A stretch of DNA of 64,000 bases from Cucumis sativus (taxonomy: Eukaryota; Streptophyta; Magnoliopsida; Cucurbitales; Cucurbitaceae): NCBI RefSeq assembly GCF_000004075.3, contig NC_026657.2:28800408-28864407 (forward strand), read 5' to 3'. Below, in pieces: positions 46,097 to 59,314 of this stretch (the first letter of the stretch is position 1; each line of letters starts with the position of its first letter). A program made the translations under genes and the position numbers. The notes beneath the pieces are model-generated. The model saw only the letters and a list, made by a program, of their open reading frames with translations, did no database searches and was not told the origin of the DNA.

Positions 46097-47753
46097 ATGG
46101 CCAAGATTGCTCCACTAACCATGGTCTTAATGGGTCGTACTGGAAACGGAAAAAGTGCAACAGGAAATAGTATTCTTGGAAAGAAGATGTTCGAGTCAAA
46201 GAGAAGTTCTTCGGGCATTACAAGTACTTCTGAGTTGAAAACATGCGTACGAACAGATGGACAAGTAATAAATGTGATTGACACTCCTGGTACGAAAGTA
46301 TTTATTCCATGTATAACTTTAATAAAATATATGATACAAAAGAATTATTTCAAACGACAAAATATAACAAACGTTCTTATTCTATTAATAATAAATACTA
46401 GTAAACATTGATAGTTTCGTTCTAAAATCGTTTATTGTTTTTTATATAATAAATTGAATGAATTTAAATTTTGGACTAAACGTGAGCAAATAAATTTTTG
46501 TGCCTCAACACCAACAAATCTATCTAAAGAAAAAGACTAATAGTGAAATAAAAGGTAGAAGCTACACTTAGTCCACTATAAATGCTCTAAAAGATATAAA
46601 GTCTTGTTGGATGAAAATTATTTTGTGTTTATAATTTTCTAGTAAATAGAATTTATATTGTGTTTTCCATTTTATCTTCAGTATTTTTTTTTTCATATTT
46701 CTTTTTTAAAAACAATGTTTTAAATTCTAAGTCTAATTTAAAAAATAAAGAGAAATTTTTTTAAATATGTATATTGGACAAAATATTTATATTTCATAGA
46801 AAAATCAAATCTAACAAATTTTATTGGTTTTGTTGTATGAAGTGTATAATTTGTCAATTTTTCTATATTTAGAAAAACTCCATTACATTTTATTATAAAC
46901 ATAAAAAAATATGAAAAAGCAAACACATTTTTTTAAAATATAAAAAAACTGAAAAACAAAAATCTTTATAAATCATGAGACCTAAACAAATCCAAAAACA
47001 ATCAAATAATGAAATCTTATTAACTATAAGTTCTCTATCTAATGCATTCCGTGAAAAATTTGTGCAGGTCTATTTGATTTATCCCATGGAACAGAGCACA
47101 TCACGAGAGAGATAGTGAAATGTTTGGATTTAGTAAAGGAAGGCTTTCATGCTGTTCTTTTAGTTTTCTCAGCGAAAAACCGATTCACTCAAGAAGAAGA
47201 AGCCACTTTAAAAACCCTACAAAATTTATTCGGATTAAAGATCATGGATTATGCTATTGTAGTCTTCACTGGAGGCGACGAATTCGATGATGACGACGAT
47301 GACAGCAGCACCTTCGACGATTACTTACTTGGTTGTCCCGTTCCCTTAAAGGATATTCTGGTTGCTTGTAAAGGACGACAAGTACTTTTTGACAACAAAA
47401 CTAGGAGTGGAACAAAGAAGGCTGAACAAGTGAACAATCTTTTAAATTTAGTGAAAGAAGTGGTAGATCAAAACGAAGGACAAGCCTTCACACATAGTTT
47501 GTTTCTTACAAACAAGTTTGAGGAAAAACTGGAAGTGGTAAAAAGCAAGCTTGAGAAGCAAATAGAAGAAGAAAAAGAAGCAAGACGTAAAGCTGAAGAA
47601 CGATTTGAAGAGTTACAAAAACAACATGGAGATAACATTAAACAACTCACTGATTTGCAACGACAGGTGCTAGAACAACAGAAAAAACAACAAGAACTGC
47701 TACATAAGGTAGCTACACGTGAACCTGAGATCAAAATCTGCACTATTACTTGA
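46097..47753 (+). CDS. AIG1/IAN (GIMAP-like) GTPase, cluster gene 3
   Basis: Two exons, 46097-46289 and 47068-47753, giving 292 residues. Exon 1 is exactly 193 nt, as in both neighbours. P-loop GRTGNGKS and DTPG are intact. TGGDEF is followed by a run of Asp ([14 protein letters not shown]). The conserved box is [14 protein letters not shown], where the genes 1 and 2 Asn pair is replaced by Lys-Gly. The long C-terminal coiled coil ends in Gln-rich sequence ([13 protein letters not shown]). The last residues, KICTIT, place a Cys four from the end as in a CaaX box, though a final Thr is not the most favoured residue. It is closest to gene 2 by structure. Confidence 0.92.
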
Positions 47754-48578
47754 TTTGCGAACGTTATAATTATAATAAAAAAAACGTAACAACATGAATA
47801 AAGACATATAATATATAATTGAGTGTGTGTGCTTGTATTGAATAATATATTGCGTGGTAATAATGGTTGAATAAAGTGAGAAAATATTTGTATTTGTGCC
47901 CTTTGTGTTTGTAACCTAAATAAAAGAGGAATGTATTTGTTTCATATCAGCACTATTTCAATGTGTTATTTGGGGAAATAGGTTCTATTTTTTCATATTT
48001 TGTGTTGGTTAAAATTTTTAGTGATAGATATATATTGTATATTTTTTTTGGTTAAATTACAAATTTAATCTTTATGATTTGGATAGAGTTAAATTTTATT
48101 CCTTATAAATTTGATAGAATCGAATAGTTAATACGAATGGTTTGATAAAACCTTCGTAACATGTTTACGTATATGTTAAGTTTGATTGTATGCATAAGAT
48201 GAGTTAGACCATTGTTACAATAGAAGAAGAATATAGCTGCGAAATACGTTTGTATGCAACAAAGAAACATTCAACGAACCACGAAGTAATGAATTTATTT
48301 TATTTTAAAAAATAAATTCGAAAATAGTTAAAGGGAGAGCAAGGAAAGAAGGGGGAGAAAATAGTATTAACAAATGGCGTTCCGCGCGCAAAAATTAAAT
48401 ATATATACGAGGAGAAGAGGTCTTCAAAGAATCTTTGGAAGAGAGAGCGCGAGTGGAAATACCATTGACTACAAATTCGGGAGTGAAAACCGATGTATTC
48501 ACTTCTTCAACTATCATCGGAATGATCATCGATCAGATACTGTCAAGGAAGAAATCGCCGGAGTCAGGTTGATCAATC
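47754..48578. other. Intergenic, then probable 5' UTR of the tomosyn-like gene
   Basis: 3' UTR of IAN gene 3, a short AT-rich repeat-like stretch (48050-48190), then a less AT-rich probable 5' UTR from about 48370. An ATG at 48374 opens an overlapping upstream frame that would not encode the main protein. Confidence 0.5.
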
Positions 48579-51500
48579 ATGTTTGCCAAACGATTGTTGC
48601 AAAAGGCCATTCATCATTCTCAGGTTTCGTCTTCTACCTGATTCTTCTTCCACAGGAATTTCCGTATTCGAATTCATCAATAATGCAGATGACCTAGGGT
48701 TTTAATTTCTTTGCTTAAAATTGATGAAATCCGTAACGTGTTTAGGCGACGAATCTTTATCTTGATCTTAGCGTTTTTTTTTTTTTCAATGTCTCGTCTA
48801 TCGCACAAGATGTATCGCATTTGATCATCGAATCTGCAATCTGTAGAGCGACGTCTTAACGTTCTTTAGGATTTAGGGAACTAACCGTAGGTTATATTTT
48901 AAACGTCTTGTTTAAGTCGTGAGCGAGGAATGGAAGATATACACGTTTCAGTTTTTCGCAGATTATAAGTATTACTGGTCAATTATGAAACAGGAAGAGG
49001 CATCGATTCTTTTTTATTCGCATTCTAATTTACTGCTACAAACTCGCGATTTCTTTAGCGTATTGTTTGTGTGTGTGTGCAATGATGTTAGCTATTTTAG
49101 CTCGATCACTGAGCCATCGTCAATGTTTATTAACTGATAAAAAAAACGGCATGACCGTTTGTTTTCATATTTTCTCCACCCAGCATGCTGTACAGCGCGG
49201 TAGTTTAACTCCGGAGGACTTGAAACTCAGAGTCACGGTTCACTATGGCATCCCATCAACAGCATCAATTCTTGCTTTCGACTCCATTCAGCGGCTACTG
49301 GCCCTTGCAACACTGTGAGTTGGTTGCCGTTAGTTTTAAATTTTGATGAATCGAAAATTAAGGTTTGAAATGAGTACTATAGATGCGCCTGCATCTGAAG
49401 TATGGATAGTGTTGTCTCCTGCTATTTAGGTTCATGTTTTCTTCCCTCTTTTTCCTGTTTGATCTGGTATTCACACGCACTGGTGTAAAAGAGTTGGCCA
49501 CTAAGTTGTTTTTGTCCTATCTTATTACATTCTGCAAGATAGTCGTGATGTTATCCTGTGCAACTTAGGCACCTTAAAGTTGGATGAGTAAGGGTTTGAT
49601 TTTGAAGTGTATATTAGTAGAAATCTAGACCAGGAAAAATTAAGTCATCATTTCAGCTGAGAGATGAACTTTTCATGCCAGAGATGGAAGAATAAAAGTG
49701 ATAGGTGGAGGTGGTATTGAAGGGCTTCTGATGTCCCCAAACCAATTGCCTTACAAGTACTTAGAGGTAGAATTTCTGCAGTTTTTAAAATTGAATTTAT
49801 AAACTCACTTCTTCCTGTTTTAGCAGCACTGAAACTGATCATGCATTCCTTTTTACAGTTTATAACAAATCAAGGTTATTTAGTTAGTATCTCCAATGAC
49901 AATGAAATTCAGGTATTGAATCTTCACTAACCCAGTACTTTTGTATTCTTGATAACCACGATGTGATACTAGCCTTCATATCCATATCATGAATCACGTT
50001 TATAACAATTTTAAAACTCACTATTTTGTTTACTTAAGTTTATATATGAACGTCAATAAAAATTTTAAGGCAGTGGGATAATGTTGGTTTTCATTTCTTT
50101 ACTGGTTATCTATAGTAGTATTTTAAGATAGTATTAGCAAACAACTCTCTGCAGTCTTGTTACGAAAGTAGTTGGTTGGGATTTGAAAGCATCCACAAAT
50201 CTTTATTCCTCAGTAACAGAATATTATAGGTTGCTTATTTTTTGTGGCAAGACAATGCTGTAAGTGTTTAGGTGAATCAGAATGCACGTTCTGTTCAAGA
50301 AAATGTTCCAGTAGTAGCTTTTTTTTCTTTTTTGCATGGCAGGTCTGGAGTCTTGACAGCAGGTCTATAGCGTGCTGTTTACAGTGGGAATCAAATATAA
50401 CAGCATTCTCCATTGTTGGTGGCTCCCACTTCATGTATACCAATCTACTCATTCAGCTTTCTATTGATCTGTTCAGTTCTTACTTAAAAAAATAAAGAAG
50501 TAAGCAATTAATCGATAACATGCAGGTATGTGGGGGATGAGAATGGCTTGTTGTCAGTTGTCAAGTTTGATCCTGAAGATGAAAAACTTATGCTCTTGCC
50601 ATACCGTATTTCTGCAACTTCTATCGGTGGTAATGTCTGTTGTTTCATTCAGTTGGACACATTAGTTCTCTAGTTCATAGAATTGCATGATGTATAATTC
50701 TGCTCCTGGTCCATTTATGTACAAATGTCCTGCTTGATGTATTTTATCCCAGTAGGTAATTCCATATTACAGAGGTGATCTTTTATAAAATGAATAAAAG
50801 TGAAAATAGCGGGGAACAATTGAATGAGCAAAGTATATAACTCAGATGTTCGGTACATTGTACTTTCCTTCTTGCTTATGACCATTCTCTGTTTCTTCAA
50901 CCTTTTTTTTTCTGTAGATGTCGCAGGGTTTTCATTTCCTGATGATCAGCCCTCACCCATCATTGGAGTTCTCCAACACTCTTCTATTGGGAATAGGCAA
51001 GATACTTGCACAGAATGAATGAACTTTATTAACTTCTTTGCTTTTGGATTTGAAATGTTGTTACTAAAGGTTAACATTCTTTCTATTGCCAATAATGAAC
51101 AGTCAGTTGCTAAACTATGTTTTTAGATTGTGTTGGTATATTACATGAGAATCACGAAAATGGTTATGGATAATTGGTACATGAATCTGATGATTTAGCA
51201 TTCCTGAAAAATTTAGGACACGACTGTTTCTTTCTTATTCAAGAAGACCCAAGTATAAGTTAAATATTTCTGTTTCACTAAGTTTGATATTTGAACACAA
51301 TCTTATTTTTCAATGTATTATACTCAACGTTTGGATTTAAAAACTTTGTTGTTTGTATTGAATACCAATTACATAAAATTATTGTTTTAAGATTTTATCA
51401 CAGTAATTTGTTCGTGGTTATAAAAAATTATCTTTAAAACAAATTCTATAAAGGCTATAGTTATACCCTAAAATAATTGAAATAATCCTCATTTGGATAC

Positions 51501-54500
51501 AATTTATTTTGTTTAGTTTTATTTTTAATACTTTTTAACTTCTACACGAAATTCTTCTAATTTCAGTTTGTGATACTCTCTCAGTGTGTTGATAGCATAT
51601 GCAAATGGCTTGTTTTTACTTTGGGACGTCTCAAGAGGTCAAGTTCTTTTTGTTGGAGGTGGCAAGGACCTGCAGTTGAACGATAAACTTGATGAACCAT
51701 CAAGAAGAGTGGATGATAATGTTCCGATTGATGCTTTGGAAAATAGTTTAGCAGATAAAGAGATAAGTGCTCTCTGTTGGGCATCCTCCAACGGATCAAT
51801 TCTCGCTGTGGGATATGTAGATGGAGATATTTTATTCTGGAAAACATCAATTACTGCTTCTGGCAGAGGTCAACAAGGTTCGCCGTCATCTAAAAACATT
51901 GTTAGGTTACAATTATCATCTTCAGAGAAAAGACTTCCTGTTATTGTCTTGCATTGGTCTGGAAACAGTAGAGCACCTAACAATTGTGATGGACAGTTAT
52001 TCATCTATGGTGGCGATGAGATAGGATCTGAGGAAGTTTTAACGGTGTGTTGTTTCATTCTCACTCCTTTACATTTCTTTGTCATTTCTATGGCTCCTTT
52101 ATATGCGTGGATACGGCTAATAAATAAAAGAGTATTGTTAGATGATCTTCACATCTCTAGCAGTAATTAAATTGCAAATATCATTTTTACTTATACTGTT
52201 GTTGGAAGGGTAAGATTTTAGTAGAAAATGATAACTTCCATTTCTTTGACTGCATCGCTAGTTAAATGAGATTTGTGCAGGTAGATATTTGAAGCCTTTA
52301 ATTTCTCGCCTTTTTTTTTCCTGAAGGAGATACAATGTTGACTTTTTTAGTAATGATCTATAAGATGAAAATGCTTCTTTTGGAATCATCACTACTAATA
52401 GTTATGCTAGTTTTATGTTTTGGCTTTCAACAGGTTTTAACCATTGAGTGGTCCCCTGGATTGGAGGTCTTGAGATGTGTTGGTCGTACAGAGCTCAAAC
52501 TCCATGGCTCTTTTGCAGATATGATTTTGTTGTCAAGTCCCGGTTCTGCTGGGGATGATCCGAAAGTTGATCTTTTTGTGCTTACAAACCCTGGGAAACT
52601 GCACTTTTACGAGAAAACTACGCTGTCTGCAATAATAGGTAAGAGTAAGACAGACAGCAAACTACCTGTCTCACCTTTGGAATTTCCTGCAATGATACCC
52701 GCAGCAGAACCACCCATGACAACGTCAAAGTTTATTAAGTTGCCCATTGGGGGATTCTCGACAAAGATTTTATCCGAGGTACTGGACTCGCTACCATATA
52801 TTTGAACCTCTCTTCTTCTACTCAGTGTGTTTGCCCTCAGTTATACACCCTTGACTTCACCAACTTGTTCTCTTAGCTAGCTTCGATGAAGCTTAGTTCC
52901 ACGGAAATTCAAGGTACTAGTGCAAACTGGCCATTGACTGGAGGAGTGCCCTATCCGTTACCTACAACAAAAGATGACAAGGTGGAGAGGGTATACCTAG
53001 CAGGTTATCAAGATGGTTCTATACGCGTTTTGGATGCAACCCATCCTGTATTTTCTTTTATATGCCATTTAAATGGCGAGGTTAGAGTTCTCCATGAGTT
53101 TTATTGTTCGTCTGATAAAAGATAATTTTATATTAACACTCAAAAGTTTGCAGTTAGAAGGTATAAAGGTTGCTGGTTTAAGTGCTCCTGTATCAAAATT
53201 GGATTTCTGCTGTGCTACTACTTCTTTAGCTGTTGGCAATGAATGTGGTCTGGTTAGAAATCTTTTGTTGTTTAAATAAGATTGGGCTTCCATTATTCTT
53301 TTGTACTTACTGTTTCTTTCTAAATTAACTTGAATAGGTTCGGGTTTATGACCTTAAAGGCGGTGCTGATGAGAAAAACTTTCACTTTGTTACCGATTCT
53401 AGACGTGAAGGTATTTTAATTTGTAAATCTGCCCTTATTTTCTCAGAAATGGGAAAAGAAATAAAGCTTCTCTAGATTGTGGCTGATGTATTCCTTCCCC
53501 TGCTAACCATCTCAAATGAAAATTTGAAACTAAAACTTCGCTGTTTAATTAAAATTACATTTCGTATAATCTATTATTAAAGATTTTGAGAAATCTACGT
53601 TTTGTCAAGGTTAAAGTTTGGATTGGTAGGAGAGTAATTGACTATGTGAATGGTTGAGCCTCTGCATTAAACATCAACCTTTTCAGCATATATAAAAACA
53701 GTTAAAGGCAAGCTCGTTAATGGTTGAATCTCAGGCTGCTATACTACTGACGTGTTTCAATGCCAAATGATATGCCATATATCCGGATTATCTTTACTTT
53801 TTAACTGTACCTATTTTTACAAGTTTACTAGAAATCATCCATTAACAAACATTGTCAACTTGCTCAACAGTTCACACTCTGCCTCAAGGTAAAGGACCTC
53901 AGTGTAGAGCTGTCTTTTCTCTCCTGAATTCTCCAGTTCAGGCACTGCAGTTTTCTAAATGTGGAGTTAAACTTGGTGTGGGGTATGGAAGTGGTCGTGT
54001 AAGGATTTCCCATGACTAATCTCTTTAACTATACTTTCTAGTTTCTTATGATAAGGTCTCTGAGCTTGTGTTCTACTCAGATTGCAGTGCTTGACGTTTC
54101 TTCGTCATCAGTTTTGCTCTTTACAGAGGCTATATCTAACTCAAGCTTTCCCATTATTACAATGATTTGGAAAGAACATTCTGCTGCAACTCATGGCCCT
54201 TTAGAGAGCCCCAGGCACTCGGGAGCTAAATCTGCAATTAATTATGCTGAAGAATTACTGCTTATCTTAACCAAGGATGCAAAAATTAATGTTTATGATG
54301 GTAGTGCTGGAAACGTGATCAATCCCCGGTCATGGCATTTGAAAAAGGAATCAATTGCGATTTCAATGTATGTTATAGGCAAGTACAATATCCATTTGGA
54401 CAAAGATTATAAGAAGACAAAAAATTTGCGTGTGTACCTTTGTGATTAAAATGTTTTCCATTGTTGTATCCAGAGAGTGGTATTTCGGTATCTGGATCTC

Positions 54501-56670
54501 CTAATGAAAAGCATACCCAGGAGTCATCCCAAAATCCTACTACTAAAAGTGAATCCAATCCAGGCAGTGGTGCTACTGGATCAAATTTGCATGAATCCCA
54601 ACATCATTCTTCTGCAGAAGAAACACGATCCACTGAAAAGTTTCTTGATTCATATGTTCTACTCTGTTGTGAAGATTCATTGCGCTTGTACTCAGTCAAC
54701 TCTATAATTCAGGTTCTTCTGTTATTTTTATCTGTTCTTTTCTTTCATAATTGTTTTGCATTTGATTCATTTGTTAAGTGAAGGCTCTTATCATGGCAGG
54801 GAAATAATAAGCCTACCCGTAAAGTGAAACAGTCAAAATGTTGTTGGACTACTACTTTTAAAATCAAAGAAAGAGATTTTGGATTGGTATTGTTGTTTCA
54901 ATCTGGTGTTATTGAAATAAGGTAAGAAGCTGACGTTTTGCATTTAATGTACTAATGTTATTAGACGTGTCGGCTTGATTTCCTATATTTATGAGAAAGC
55001 ACTCCTACCAGAATGGACGTATAAATTTTGCTCATTTATTAATCATAGGCATTTAGGTTGCGTTGCTCTTTGTTTGATGGCTGTTGCTGATTTCAAATTT
55101 TGGCTAGATCTTTGCCAGATTTAGAGTTGCTGAAAGAAAGCTCTCTTCAATCGATTCTAATGTGGAATTTTAAGGCGAACATGGACAAGATTTCAAGTTC
55201 TTCTGAACAAGGGCAGATCGTTCTGGTATGCTAGCAATTATAATATTTCAAGTTCTTCATGCTCTTAAATGCTTATTTGAAACATCCTTCTTTTATTAAT
55301 AGACCAATGGGGGCGAGGTGGCTTTCCTCTCTGTGTTATCTAATGAAAATGAGTTCAGGTAAGGTGACGTTCTGTTAACTGGCATGAAACAATATTAGTT
55401 GAAATCATGAAAGAGAATTAAATATTTTTCCGTTTCAAGGATTCCCGAGTCCTTGCCTAGTTTCCATGATAAAGTTCTTGCTGCTGCCGCAGACGCTGCT
55501 TTTAGTGTTTCGTACTATCAGAAGAAAAATCAGGTTTGAAAAGAATATTTTGGCCTTTTCCTATTCAAAGCGTTCAGTATTTTCATCCAGCCCCTAGTTA
55601 TAAAGGTGTTACTGCAGCTTCCATCTGCGGGGATATTAGGTAGCATTGTCAAAGGCTTTAAAGGCGGGAAAATGACGCCTACCATGGATTTTTGTAGTAC
55701 ACGTGAATCTTATTGTGCCCATTTGGAGAAAATATTTTCGAAGACTCCGTTCTCAGATTCATCATCCCCAGCTCTTAAGAATGCAGAGGAACTCACAATA
55801 GGTTCTGCTCTAAACAAGTCCCATAGTTTAGACTCTCGTTTTGTGCTTGATTCTTTTGGTCACTGCTAACGTAGCTTTTTAAATAGATGATATTGAAATA
55901 GACGATGAACCACCCGCAGCAGCATCTACTTCATCTGAGGAGGTTAAAGGTATAACCAAACCAAACCTAAATCTCTCAATAAAAAGGATTTTAAATGTTG
56001 TATTTACAAGCCAGTAAATTATGAGCTGTTTGTGCAGAAGAAAAGAGAACCGAAAGGCAAAGATTGTTTGGAGATGGGAATGATGATTGGAAGCCTAGAA
56101 CTAGAACAACTGAAGAAATTTTAACTACTTACAAATTTTCTGGGGTAATTTCAATCAAATGAGAACTGCTTCGCTTCGGGTACTGATTGTTATTTCGTCT
56201 TCTAATGTAACAATAAAATGTAGGATGCTTCTTTGGCTGCCGCACATGCAAGAAACAAACTCATGGAGAGACAAGAAAAACTAGAGGTATGTATTGAGTT
56301 ACCTAATAAGGCCTTTAGGCTGTTGTATATTCTCCTTGTTTCTCATTATAGAAAAAATATAGTATAATAAAATAAAATGACATTGCGTTCAAAAAGTCCA
56401 TTCCACGCGAAGATATCCGTCCTCATTTTAGTAAACAAACTCATTTGCATGCGCCATGCGGTGACTGAGTTATTTATTAACACGTACATGGCTTACTTTG
56501 ATAGCACAGACACACACAAACAAGAAAATCACGTGTTGCAATTTGGGTTGATGTTTATGTAGAAACTGAGTAAGCGAACAGAAGAATTGCGAAATGGAGC
56601 AGAAGACTTTGCTTCGTTGGCAAATGAGCTTGTGAAGACCATGGAAAAGCGAAAATGGTGGCATATATGA
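48579..56670 (+). CDS. Tomosyn/Lgl-like WD40 protein with R-SNARE-like C-terminus
   Basis: Member of the lethal giant larvae/tomosyn (STXBP5) family: two WD40 propellers and a C-terminal SNARE motif that can occupy the R-SNARE site on plasma-membrane syntaxins and so control exocytosis. Twenty-four exons, from 48579-48623 and 49184-49314 to 56224-56286 and 56563-56670, join in phase to 1,116 residues, near the longer Arabidopsis homologue. Starts MFAKRLLQKAIHHSQ. Typical pieces: GYLVSISNDNEIQVW, YANGLFLLWDVSRGQVLF, EEVLTVLTIEWSPGLEVL, AGYQDGSIRVLDATH and GVGYGSGRIAVLDVSS. An acidic linker (DDIEIDDEPP) precedes the SNARE helix EKLSKRTEELRNGAEDFASL, in which Arg about 1086 aligns with the zero-layer Arg. 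The tail WWHI has no membrane anchor. Two introns use GC donors. Confidence 0.93.
50997..51584 (+). other. GC-AG intron 7 of the tomosyn-like gene
   Basis: The exon ends ...GGGAATAG and the intron begins GCAAGA; the 3' end is CTCTCAG. The spliced frame gives HSSIGNSVLIAYANG. Reading on instead meets a stop within six codons, and there is no nearby GT in phase. Confidence 0.75.
54379..54473 (+). other. GC-AG intron 14 of the tomosyn-like gene
   Basis: The exon ends ...GTTATAG and the intron begins GCAAGTAC, a perfect AG|GCAAGT donor. The acceptor is TATCCAG. Splicing gives MYVIESGISVSGSP. The 95-bp intron has an in-frame stop if retained. Confidence 0.78.
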
Positions 56671-59314
56671 TTTTTATCAAATGGTACTTATTTCTTCACC
56701 ACTCTTCTTCCCACCTCCACCTTACCAACTACTTATCCAAGAATTAGTTTGGCAGAGGGCGGCCCCTCCGTATGTGGGAAGCTTATATCCTTAACCCTCA
56801 ACTCCGAATCAAATTGGTGATTGTAATCGTTAATTTTATTTTACTAGCGTGTGAATAACTTTTATGATCATACATATAAATCTTCGAGAGGAGCCCATTT
56901 GACAGGTGACTCTATGAAGGGTAGAATGCTCTGGATGATAAAGAGAGCTTCCCTCCATCCGAGACTACGGTATAATCCCCAACCATTTACATTATTATTG
57001 TTTATTCTCTTAAAATTATAGGACTTATTATCCGAGTGAACTTGTGTAATATTTCCCTACATTATTTAATTTTCTTTTTTTAAAATTTAAACTTATTTCT
57101 TTATATTAATTAAACCATTGATCATTTAAAGCATGGAAGGATAAGATATTATTTAACCAAAACCGTTTGTGGGGGGAGATATAGATAGGATTGATATATA
57201 TCTATTTTATAGAATTTTAAAATCAATACGCAAACGAATATATAATATTTAGCATGAAAGATTTCGTTTGTAGGATTGAATTGGTTTTTCTATCTTAATA
57301 TATTTTTTAGGATTGTCAGGGCTCAAAATATAATTCATTTTTAGCATCAGATTTTAAAGCACAAGAAATTGCATTCCGATTATTCTCTACAGTGCAGGAA
57401 CGTACGTGCGAAGGTGAATATGACAGTTTCATTTTTTGTTTTCTATCAAAAGTTTGATGGAGATTAAGCTTTTGAATTTTGAACGTATAAATTGCCTTTT
57501 AAACTGAAAAAATTGATAGTTTTTCTAGTTGCGATTAGTATACGTGAAGAAATTTAGAAAGATTTCACCATACAAAACTACTTAATTTTTATGCTTCCTA
57601 GTTCTGTTTTTGAATTGTTTGGTAACTGGTTTTAACTTCCTAATTTCAAAAACAAGTTTGTACATTTTTTTTAAAAAAAAAACGTGAGGTCGTCGCAAAA
57701 TGCACCGCTTTTTCAGAACAAAGAATTAAAAACCAAAAGAAAATTGATGTTTTAAAAACTAAGAAATGGGTTAATAAGGGGTCTTTAGAAAAATAGTGAG
57801 AAAAGAAAAAACCGGTTTACACTAAATATGTATCCAGATTTGCAACGCTCAACGTTTTATGTCCACTTAGTTAACGTAAGCACGCGACACAGTAGAGAAT
57901 AAAAAAATTAGACTTCAAGAAACATAAGGTTAGAAAAAATTAAATTTACTGAACATAAAATTAAAAAGCATTTTTGGGGTTTAAACCCTAAACCTAACCA
58001 TATGGTTAGACTAGATTGTCAATTTGTATAGTTTAAAAAAATGAGCCAAACACTGAGATGCCTCAAATATAAAAGACTTCTGCTGAATTTAGTCGGGTTT
58101 TTCTATTCCCAATTTGAAAACCTAATCCAATCCAATTACTTAGGTAAAATAATTCTTACACTAGGTCATAAATAGTTATGTAAACATAACTTTAGGGCTC
58201 TAATAACAACAATAATTTATGGGTGGGATAAAATGACCCACTAACTTGAGTGGGTGGCCCAAAAAATTTTCTGCCTATGGCACCAACCGCATGGTAACTT
58301 CATCGACCAACACTAATATTGAAACTATTTCTAATTCTAGTAGACAAAAATCAAAATGCATCTCTTAGACTATACAAGTGAGGAAAAATGATCACGTGTA
58401 TTAGACCATCTAATCAAAACTTCGCTTTCTGATTAAGATAGATGTTACGGTCCTACTACGAAAGATAAAGATAAAAACATATCCTAATAAATCTGTCCAG
58501 CCATTAAGATGGTAGCACAAAGGAGTTCTTAATGGCCGGAGATTGATTAGAATATGCATCACCAAACCTAGAGGGACGGACGCTGTTGTAAGAAATTTAA
58601 AGTACCTAAAAATGATCTAACAAACTCAAAAAAAAACTAAAAAAGTATGTCACTATGAAACAAACAATCTAAAAATAAAATCAAGGGTTAGTCACATTTG
58701 GTGCAAACGTATAACAAAGTGTTTGGTCCAAAGAGTTGGTGTGGAGTTTGTTTAAGGTGCCACAAGTAAAAAATATCGATTCCTTATCAACTCCAATGGA
58801 CCTAGGAGTTCATTGCTCCTTAGACTCGTCCACTTAAAGAAAAAACTCTATGAATACCTAGTAAGAGAATGTTTCTGAATGAAAATGTCAACTTTTAAAA
58901 AAAAATATTGCTATCAAAACCATTTCTCAAACATCTTCTTGATCATTTACTGTATTTGCTTCTTACAACCAACATAAAACCTACCCTACCATGGTAATAG
59001 ACTGTTTCTTTATATATTTTGGACAAATGCATTCAAAATGATATCAAAGATTTACTGGGAAATGAAACCAACAGAAGAATTAGAAATTTCCTTTTCAGTG
59101 GGATGAAGTTGAAATTTTAAGGGTTTCAATTTCGTAAGAAAAAGGTAGTAGGGAGTAACGTTTGGTATATAACTAAGAGGCATATTCAAATTGAAAATCT
59201 CTTAAAGACGAGCTCCTCCTCCCTTGGCTTTTATGAACTTGGATTAGATTTATCTAGACTACAAGACTTCAACAGTTGCTAATTTGATGGCAATGATCAC
59301 AAGAAATCACATAC
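56671..59314. other. Intergenic tomosyn-like to SELT (convergent)
   Basis: 3' UTRs at both ends and AT-rich sequence between. The stretch 58200-58860 is less AT-rich and looks like decayed repeat DNA, but no ends or frames could be supported. Confidence 0.5.

Noticed and set aside
47468-47743. Minus-strand Ser/Cys-rich ORF, superficially like a cysteine-rich peptide
   Set aside because: Antisense of the Glu/Lys-rich coiled coil of IAN gene 3; codon mirror effect.
48374-48697. 107-codon ORF before the tomosyn-like gene
   Set aside because: Runs out of frame through the true first exon and into intron 1. At most an upstream overlapping frame.
58200-58860. Possible retroelement remnant in the spacer before SELT
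   Set aside because: Slightly higher GC than its surroundings, but no terminal repeats, primer site or protein domain could be seen.
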